Source: Hyphococcus sp.
Lineage (GTDB): Bacteria; Pseudomonadota; Alphaproteobacteria; Caulobacterales; Parvularculaceae
Direction of reading: 5' to 3'
NCBI GenBank assembly: GCA_021776295.1
Contig: JAJFGE010000069.1
Location: 30,992-94,991 of the forward strand
Length of the DNA stretch: 64,000 nucleotides
Under the pieces are notes generated by a model, which was not told the origin of the DNA, did not search any database, and was given only the letters and a program-made list of their open reading frames with translations. A program made the translations under genes and the position numbers. Within the stretch, counting starts at the first letter, position 1. Every line of letters starts with the position of its first letter. Positions 57,686-64,000 of this stretch are shown here, piece after piece.

Positions 57686-58654
57686 TCAAAGCAGTTTGCG
57701 CCATAGCGGCCGGTCATCATTCTCAGAACGGCGCGGCTGCTTTAGCTCTTTTGGATTCCACGGCCCGTAGCTGAAACTGCGCGCGCCCTGTCGCGGCGCA
57801 TAGCCGGTCATGGTGACGCGCTGCCCATTATCGCTAATCGCGGCGGCTTCCTCTTCGATATATTTAACGCCGGAGTTGCGCCGGACAGTGTCGGGAAATA
57901 ACGCCATCAGCTGCATGATTTCCTTCGGCATATCTATGGAAGCATTAAGCCCAAGCTCGAGCGCTTCGGCGTGGCGTATCGGATAATCATGCGTCCAGCG
58001 CCCGGAAGACAATTGTTCGGCAATCGAGATCGCCGCGTTTTCCGACACCGTTCCCGACAATAATTCGCGCGCCGCGCTTTGTAGCTGGTTAATCGCCATA
58101 GCGCCCACATCAGCGAGAATAAGCGTATAATCATCCGTTGTCTGAATAGGTTTATCCTGCGCGACGCGCACCAGCGAGGCTGCGGGCAGTCCATCAATTT
58201 GCGGATCGATAGGCCCGAGGACAGCGTGCTCGCTAAGCACGATATTGTCGGCGGCCAGGGCGATCAGCGTGCCGCCGGACATCGCATAATGCGGAACAAA
58301 GACGGTTGTCCGACCGGGATGGGCTTTGATTGCGCGGGCGATTTGCAAGGCTGGCAACACCAGACCGCCCGGCGTGTGCATGACAAATTCAAGCGGTTTA
58401 TTGGGCGGCGTTTTGCGGATCGCTTCGAGAATGTCCTCAGCATCGTTCAGATCAATATAGCTCAGCATCGGAATACCGAGCAGGCCCATCGGTTCGGTGC
58501 GATGCACCACGGCGATGATGCGGCTTTTGCGTTTCTTCTGAATTTTCGAAAACGTGTTGACGAGTTCGCTATGGCGCTGGCGGTTGGCCAGCCCGCGCGA
58601 CAGGAAGAACAGCACAATCAGTATTATGGGCAGCGCGCCCCAGAAACCTTCCAT
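57686..58654 (-). CDS. SDH-family Clp-fold serine proteinase (membrane-anchored)
   Basis: N-terminal TM; LEFVMHTPGGLVLPALQIARAIKAHPGRTTVFVPHYAMSGGTLIALAADNIVLSEHAVLGPIDPQI. Confidence 0.88.
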   Translation of the reverse strand: MEGFWGALPIILIVLFFLSRGLANRQRHSELVNTFSKIQKKRKSRIIAVVHRTEPMGLLGIPMLSYIDLNDAEDILEAIRKTPPNKPLEFVMHTPGGLVLPALQIARAIKAHPGRTTVFVPHYAMSGGTLIALAADNIVLSEHAVLGPIDPQIDGLPAASLVRVAQDKPIQTTDDYTLILADVGAMAINQLQSAARELLSGTVSENAAISIAEQLSSGRWTHDYPIRHAEALELGLNASIDMPKEIMQLMALFPDTVRRNSGVKYIEEEAAAISDNGQRVTMTGYAPRQGARSFSYGPWNPKELKQPRRSENDDRPLWRKLL

Positions 58655-58742
58655 CCCCGAATACCCCTTTACACACAACAGCGCGAGCATTTCCGGATAA
58701 GTGTGACGCGGTTATCCGATAGAAATGCGACAACAAACAATC

Positions 58743-58783
58743 TAGAGCAAATCCGTGATTCAAATTAACTCGGATTTGCTCTA
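58743..58783. repeat. Interspersed inverted repeat, 13-bp perfect arms
   Basis: TAGAGCAAATCCG (58743-58755) / CGGATTTGCTCTA (58771-58783); related to 1487-1526. Confidence 0.8.
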
Positions 58784-58825
58784 GGAGAGCTTAGGGGTTT
58801 TTAGGGCGGGTGAAAAGGGCGGGTT

Positions 58826-59704
58826 TTATGCGTTGCAGCGCCAATGTTCAATCAACGCTTCGGCGCATTCACTCGGCTTGTCGCTGGATATCCAGTGGCT
58901 GGCGCCGGTAATGCGTTGATAGCGCCACGGCGCCTCGACAAAGTTTCTGGATAATTTCATCTGCCTTTCGGTGAGATATTTCTCGCCGTCGCTCCACAGG
59001 CCAAGGGTTGGAATGCGCACGGTTTCCTCACCGAAAGCGCCCCATTTTGGCGGGCGGACCATCCGCACGAGCGAAAGATTGGCGCGATACCAGTTGAGCC
59101 CCGCCGTCAGCCGGCCCGGTCGTGTGAGATTTGCGATGACGGTTTCAATATCGTTATGCGCGGTCCAGTGACGCCGCAAGAACATCCAATCGTTGAAACG
59201 GTAAGCCGCTTCGCAGAGGCCGCGCAGTTGATGAAACAAAATGTACCAGCTCAATTTCAATTGCTGCGGGCCGGCCCGTAAGTAAGCCCGCGGATGGCCA
59301 ACCGAGAGCGCGGCCAGCGTTGTGAACCGCTCGGGATAGTGCGCAGCCAGGCTCCATGCGACCGGGGCGCCGAAATCATGGCCGACAATATGCGCGCGTT
59401 GTATATTCAGTATATCCATGATCTTCAAAATATCAGGGATTGCGCCGGCGTTGATTTCATAATCAGCCTTGCGCGCGGCCATATCGCTCTCGCCAAAGCC
59501 GCGCAGATCCGGCGCGATTACGCGAAACCCCGCCGCAACCAGCATGGGCGTCATCGCCGCCCAGATCTCGGACGTGTCGGGAAAGCCGTGCAAGAAGATT
59601 GCAGCCGGCGCCGCCTCATCGCCGCTATCGCGGACGAAGTGGGCGAGGCTGTTGGCTTGGATGCGGTGAGTTGTGTTGCGCAAAGGAAGCCTAACCGCCC
59701 TCAC
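58826..59704 (-). CDS. Alpha/beta-fold hydrolase (epoxide hydrolase-like)
   Basis: AIFLHGFPDTSEIWAAMTPMLVAAGFRVIAPDLRGFGESD...HIVGHDFGAPVAW. Confidence 0.92.
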   Translation of the reverse strand: MRAVRLPLRNTTHRIQANSLAHFVRDSGDEAAPAAIFLHGFPDTSEIWAAMTPMLVAAGFRVIAPDLRGFGESDMAARKADYEINAGAIPDILKIMDILNIQRAHIVGHDFGAPVAWSLAAHYPERFTTLAALSVGHPRAYLRAGPQQLKLSWYILFHQLRGLCEAAYRFNDWMFLRRHWTAHNDIETVIANLTRPGRLTAGLNWYRANLSLVRMVRPPKWGAFGEETVRIPTLGLWSDGEKYLTERQMKLSRNFVEAPWRYQRITGASHWISSDKPSECAEALIEHWRCNA

Positions 59705-59716
59705 GGTAAATTATGA

Positions 59717-59761
59717 TTAGCCGCCTTCGCGGCGGGATAAGTTAGCCGCCTTCGCGGCGGG
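59717..59761. repeat. Tandem duplication of a 20-bp hairpin unit at the end of the moxR-like gene
   Basis: TTAGCCGCCTTCGCGGCGGG occurs twice in tandem (25-bp period); second copy encodes the C-terminus and stop. Confidence 0.8.
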
Positions 59762-60587
59762 TTAAAAACGCTAGCCGCTCAAACAGATGTACGTCCTGCT
59801 CGTTCTTTAACAAAGCCCCGTGCAGCGGCGGGATCGCCTTGCGCGGGTCGCGCTCGGAAAGGATTTCGTTCGGCACGTCTTCGGACAATAACAGCTTCAG
59901 CCAGTCGAGCAGCTCCGATGTCGAGGGCTTTTTCTTCAACCCCGGAACTTCGCGCACTTCATAGAAAATTTTCAAGGCGTCGGCGACCAGGCGCTTCTTT
60001 ATGCCAGGATAATGCACCTCGACGATCTCTTCCATGGTCCGGGCGTCAGGAAATTTGATGTAATGAAAAAAGCACCGCCGCAGAAAAGCATCCGGGAGTT
60101 CTTTTTCGTTATTCGAGGTGATGATAATGATCGGGCGTTGCTTGGCGCGGACCGTCTCTTTGGTCTCATAAACAAAGAACTCCATTCGGTCGAGTTCCTG
60201 CAACAAATCATTGGGAAACTCGATATCGGCCTTGTCGATTTCATCGATCAATAACACCGGGCGCTCGTCAGAGGTGAACGCATCCCATAATTTGCCGCGC
60301 TTGATATAGTTGCGCACATCGCGTGCGCGCTCCTCGCCAAGTTGTCCGTCGCGCAACCGCGCAACCGCGTCATACTCATAAAGCCCCTGATGGGCTTTGG
60401 TGGTCGACTTGATATGCCACTCCAACAGTGGCGCGCCGAGCGCTTTTGCAACCTCGATGGCGAGCACGGTCTTGCCGGTGCCGGGCTCGCCCTTGACCAG
60501 CAGCGGACGCTCCAGCGTCACCGCTGCATTGACCGCGACTTTGAGATCTTCGGTTGCGATATAGTCACTGGTGCCGACAAATTTCAC
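59742..60587 (-). CDS. MoxR-family AAA+ ATPase
   Basis: LVKGEPGTGKTVLAIEVAKALG Walker A; VLLIDEIDKAD Walker B. Confidence 0.93.
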   Translation of the reverse strand: MKFVGTSDYIATEDLKVAVNAAVTLERPLLVKGEPGTGKTVLAIEVAKALGAPLLEWHIKSTTKAHQGLYEYDAVARLRDGQLGEERARDVRNYIKRGKLWDAFTSDERPVLLIDEIDKADIEFPNDLLQELDRMEFFVYETKETVRAKQRPIIIITSNNEKELPDAFLRRCFFHYIKFPDARTMEEIVEVHYPGIKKRLVADALKIFYEVREVPGLKKKPSTSELLDWLKLLLSEDVPNEILSERDPRKAIPPLHGALLKNEQDVHLFERLAFLTRREGG

Positions 60588-60735
60588 GGGGCGTTTTCTC
60601 CTTGGCGATGTTGGAAAAACTTATCGGCGCGCGTCGCCTCCCGCAAGCGTTTAACTCAGCGGGTGCGCCAAAGCCTTTGATCTTATAAGGAAAATCCGGC
60701 AGATTGGCGCGCCGGTTTTGGGATGGAGATTTTTG

Positions 60736-63294
60736 ATGCGGTATTTCGCAGCTATTTTAGCCCTCGCTTTGGTGATGGCGGGCTGTTCTGAACGTACGAC
60801 GACCAACGATGCGCCGGCGCCAGCGGCTGAGGAACCAACATCACCGGAGTCGAGTGAGACCTGGTCTGAGGCCGTCAAAGGCATGGACCGCCGCGACGGC
60901 TTCATTAAACTCTATGTCGATGCGCCGGCTGGAAAGTTATATGCGGCGTTCCCAGCCGCCGATGAAAACGCAATTTCACTGCGCACGATCTATTCGGCGG
61001 GGTTGTCCGCGGGTCTTGGCTCCAATCCGATCGGGCTGGACCGCGGGTTGTTTGACGAAGGCGCGATCGTCGCGTTTCGTCGCTATGGCAACAAGATCAT
61101 CGCTGAGCAGGAAAACTGGAACTATCGCGCCAGCGCCGAAAACCCGTTGGAGAAAAAAGCCGTAGAGCAATCCTTTGCCCGCTCGTTCATCTGGTCGGGT
61201 GAGATCATCGCCGAAGGACCAGACGGGGAGATGCTGGTCGACTTTCAAAGTTTTGTATTGCGCGATGCGCTGGATGTGATCGGGAGCTTACAACGCCATG
61301 AGCAAGGCGGCGCCTTTTCGATCGCTGCCGATCGCACCATGGCCGACTTCAATGAAGTTTTAACGTTCCCGGACAATATCGAGATCGATGCGTTTTTGAC
61401 CCTGACCAGCGCCGAGCCCAAGCGCGAAGTCGTCGCCACCGCCGCCTATCCGCGCGCCATAACCCTGACCCAGCATCACTCTCTGGCGCGCCTTCCGGCG
61501 GATGGTTACCATCCTCGCAAGTTTGACCCGCGCGCAGCCGCGATAGACGTGCCCTATTATGATTTCTCGGCGCCGCTGATGGGCGAGGTGCGCCAGGCCT
61601 TTGCTCGCCGCTTCCGGTTGGAAAAACAAAACCCGGGAGCAGAGCGCAGCCCGGCGAAAAAACCGATTGTGTTTTATGTCGACAGCGGCGCGCCGGACCA
61701 GATCCGCGAGGCGTTGATCGAAGGCGCTTCGTGGTGGGCGGACGCCTTTGAGGCGGCAGGCTTTGTCGGTGCGTTCCGCGTCGAGCCGCTGCCGCAAGGC
61801 GCGCATCCGCGTGACATTCGCTACAACACCATTTCATGGACCCATCGCCAGACCCGCGGCTGGTCCTATGGCGGCGGCGTTCACGATCCGCGTACTGGCG
61901 AGATGATCAAGGCGAGCGTCATTCTTGGCAGCCAGCGGGTGCGTCAGGACCGGATGATTATTGAAGGCCTCGCCGGGACCGCCAAATCTGGAACCGGCGC
62001 CGATGACGACCCGGTGGAAGTAGCGCTGGACCGCATCCGACAATTGTCTGCACACGAAGTTGGCCATACGCTCGGCTTTGCGCATAACTTTGCCGCCTCG
62101 ACAAATGACCGCGCCTCGGTGATGGACTATCCGGCGCCGCAGGTGACGGTGACGGAAGGCGGCGCGCTTGATTTTTCCACCGCCTATGGCGTCGGCGTCG
62201 GCGCCTGGGACAAGCTCGCTGCGACCTGGCTTTATGCTGAGTTTCCGCAAGGCGCAGACGAGGCGGCGGGGTTAGAGAAAATTCTCCGCGATGGCTATGC
62301 GACCGGCTTGCGGTTTGTCGGTGACCGTGATGGCCGACCGCTTGGCGCGGCACACCCATACGCCAGCGTCTGGGACAATGGCGAGGACCCGGTCGCCGCG
62401 CTGGAACAAGCGCTTGCCGTGCGGGCGCTTGCGCTCGGCGAGTTTGGCGAGCGTTCGCTGCAAAATGGCGAGCCGCGCGGGGCGCTGCGAAAAGTCATTG
62501 TACCGATCTATCTTTATCACCGCTATCAGGTTGCGGCCGCCGCAAAGCTGCTTGGCGGATTTGAGTTCAACTATGGCGTCAAAGGCGACGCTCTGGCGCC
62601 GGGGCGGGTCGTCTCAGCCGATGACCAGCGACGTGCATTGGCGGCGCTGGCGGCAACGCTGGACCCGGCAATGCTCGATCTGCCCGACGCCTTGCTGGAC
62701 CAGCTGACGCCGACGGTCGGCGGCTTCGGCCCGCTGGCCGGCGACGGCGAACAGCTGGACGGCGATACGGGACCGGTGTTTGACGTCATCGCTGCGGCTG
62801 ACACCGCCGGCGCGATTACCATGCAAGCGCTGCTGCATCCCGCGCGCGCCGCGCGTCTGGTTGAACAGTCTCGGCGCAGCCGGGGTGCGCTTTCATTAAA
62901 CGATGTGTTCACAGCGCTCGAGGCGAAAGTGTTCGCGGCGCCCGCCGCGCAACGCCAGCGGCGCATAGCTGAGGTGTTGCAAAGCCGGTTTGCATCGACG
63001 CTGATTGATCTGGCGACGGATGAGACCGCAAGCCCCGCGGTGCGGGCGGAAACCGATGCGTTCTTGCGCACCTTGCGCGCGCGGCTGGCGCCCGGTTTCC
63101 GGCTCGGCCAGGCGGCGAACCGGGCGCATCGCGACTGGTTGCTGGCGCGCATTGATGCGCATCTCGCCCGCCCGGCGCTGAGCGCCGAGGCGCGGGTCGC
63201 CGCGCCCGAGACACCACCGGGAAGCCCGATTGGAAGCGTTATGGGCGCCGGCTTTTTAGAAACCTGCTGGCACTGCGACAGCGCAATCAAATAG
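60736..63294 (+). CDS. Zinc-dependent metalloprotease lipoprotein (DUF4953/DUF5117-type)
   Basis: MRYFAAILALALVMAGCSE lipobox; HEVGHTLGFAHNFAAS zincin motif. Confidence 0.92.
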   Translation: MRYFAAILALALVMAGCSERTTTNDAPAPAAEEPTSPESSETWSEAVKGMDRRDGFIKLYVDAPAGKLYAAFPAADENAISLRTIYSAGLSAGLGSNPIGLDRGLFDEGAIVAFRRYGNKIIAEQENWNYRASAENPLEKKAVEQSFARSFIWSGEIIAEGPDGEMLVDFQSFVLRDALDVIGSLQRHEQGGAFSIAADRTMADFNEVLTFPDNIEIDAFLTLTSAEPKREVVATAAYPRAITLTQHHSLARLPADGYHPRKFDPRAAAIDVPYYDFSAPLMGEVRQAFARRFRLEKQNPGAERSPAKKPIVFYVDSGAPDQIREALIEGASWWADAFEAAGFVGAFRVEPLPQGAHPRDIRYNTISWTHRQTRGWSYGGGVHDPRTGEMIKASVILGSQRVRQDRMIIEGLAGTAKSGTGADDDPVEVALDRIRQLSAHEVGHTLGFAHNFAASTNDRASVMDYPAPQVTVTEGGALDFSTAYGVGVGAWDKLAATWLYAEFPQGADEAAGLEKILRDGYATGLRFVGDRDGRPLGAAHPYASVWDNGEDPVAALEQALAVRALALGEFGERSLQNGEPRGALRKVIVPIYLYHRYQVAAAAKLLGGFEFNYGVKGDALAPGRVVSADDQRRALAALAATLDPAMLDLPDALLDQLTPTVGGFGPLAGDGEQLDGDTGPVFDVIAAADTAGAITMQALLHPARAARLVEQSRRSRGALSLNDVFTALEAKVFAAPAAQRQRRIAEVLQSRFASTLIDLATDETASPAVRAETDAFLRTLRARLAPGFRLGQAANRAHRDWLLARIDAHLARPALSAEARVAAPETPPGSPIGSVMGAGFLETCWHCDSAIK

Positions 63295-63302
63295 GGACCG
63301 AA

Positions 63303-63782
63303 ATGGCGGAAATTTATGACTTCGATGTCAACCAGCTGAACGGCGAGCGCCAGGACCTCGCCAACTATAAAGGCAAGGTGCTGCTGGTGGTGAACGTCGC
63401 CAGCAAATGCGGGTTCACGCCGCAATATGAAGGGCTTGAAGCTTTATATGTTAAGTACAAGGATCAAGGCTTTGAAATCCTCGGCTTTCCCTGCAACCAG
63501 TTCGGCGCGCAAGAACCGGGCGACGCGGCGGAGATTGCGAACTTCTGTTCCACCAGCTTCGATGTCAGTTTCAAAATGCATCAAAAAATCGCCGTCAACG
63601 GCGCCGACGCCCACCCGCTCTACAAATGGATAAAAGCAAAAAAACCAGGACTGGCGGGCACCCGCGCCATCAAATGGAACTTCACCAAATTCCTGGTCGA
63701 CCGCCAAGGCAAAGTTATTGCCCGCTTCGGCCCACAAGACACGCCAGCGATGATTGATAAGCATGTGGCTCGGCTGGTTTAG
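63303..63782 (+). CDS. Glutathione peroxidase (Cys type)
   Basis: VVNVASKCGFTPQYEGLEAL...ILGFPCNQFGAQEPG...IKWNFTKFLVDRQGKV. Confidence 0.96.
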   Translation: MAEIYDFDVNQLNGERQDLANYKGKVLLVVNVASKCGFTPQYEGLEALYVKYKDQGFEILGFPCNQFGAQEPGDAAEIANFCSTSFDVSFKMHQKIAVNGADAHPLYKWIKAKKPGLAGTRAIKWNFTKFLVDRQGKVIARFGPQDTPAMIDKHVARLV

Positions 63783-63803
63783 GGGTGAGTATTAAGGGCA
63801 GAG

Positions 63804-63850
63804 CCCCCTCCGTCCCTTCGGGACACCTCCCCCGTAAACGGGGGAGGAAT
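63804..63850 (+). repeat. GC-rich double-hairpin interspersed repeat, copy 3
   Basis: CCCCCTCCGTCCCTTCGGGACACCTCCCCCGTAAACGGGGGAGGAAT. Confidence 0.75.
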
Positions 63851-63936
63851 TTAGATTAGGCTAGGTCACATACCCATAAACGGGATTCCCATTTCAGTCG
63901 AACTGTGATTCATTTTCTCCAGCGATGGAGGAGTTT

Positions 63937-64000
63937 ATGGCGCGGTTTGATTTGAGTGATTTCGAGTGGTCGGTGATCCAGCCGTTACTGCCGAACAAGC
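63937..64000 (+). mobile_element. IS5-like transposase, 5' end only (truncated by window)
   Basis: MARFDLSDFEWSVIQPLLPNK..., typical N-terminus of IS5-family orfA transposases. Confidence 0.8.

Noticed and set aside
62571-63425. 284-aa minus-strand ORF
   Set aside because: Antisense to the metalloprotease and glutathione peroxidase, which have clear motifs; low-complexity Ser/Ala/Arg composition.

Overview
64 kb alphaproteobacterial chromosomal window. About 30 kb in the middle (19.5-50.2 kb) is a large flagellar cluster: flhB/fliR/flhA/fliQ/fliE/flgC/flgB, DUF1217, flbT/flaF/flagellin, flgN-like, rod-binding flgJ-like, fliK, flgD, a first FliL-like protein, flgH/flgA/flgG/flgF, a large secreted helical-repeat protein, motA/motE/DUF6468/fliL, fliF/fliN/fliP/fliG, flgI/flgL/flgK/flgE, motB and a very divergent FliM-like SpoA protein. 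Left of it are the C-terminus of a GGDEF protein, rpmG (missed by the ORF track), a DoxX-like protein, purB, an OmpA-family protein, tdh and kbl flanking a LysR regulator, an amidase, and an AtuA/acyl-CoA carboxylase/TetR/two acyl-CoA dehydrogenase catabolic cluster. Right of it are an uncharacterised GNAT-like protein, an ECF42-type sigma factor with two DGPF/YCII proteins, a Y-family polymerase, an SDH-family Clp-fold proteinase, a MoxR ATPase, a DUF4953-type metalloprotease, glutathione peroxidase, and the 5' end of an IS5-like transposase cut by the window edge. The most interesting non-coding signals are: several families of interspersed palindromic repeats, including one repeat apparently inserted in the centre of another and one pair whose stems differ by compensatory changes; a candidate sigma-54 promoter plus 5'UTR hairpin at the flagellin gene (possible FlbT target); a shared ATAGGTAG box at flagellar promoters; and a 17-codon micro-ORF coupling fliF to fliN. 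No wholly new system can be proven from sequence alone. The best candidates for new biology are the divergent FliM-like protein, the 780-aa periplasmic protein beside motA, and the uncharacterised GNAT-like protein.
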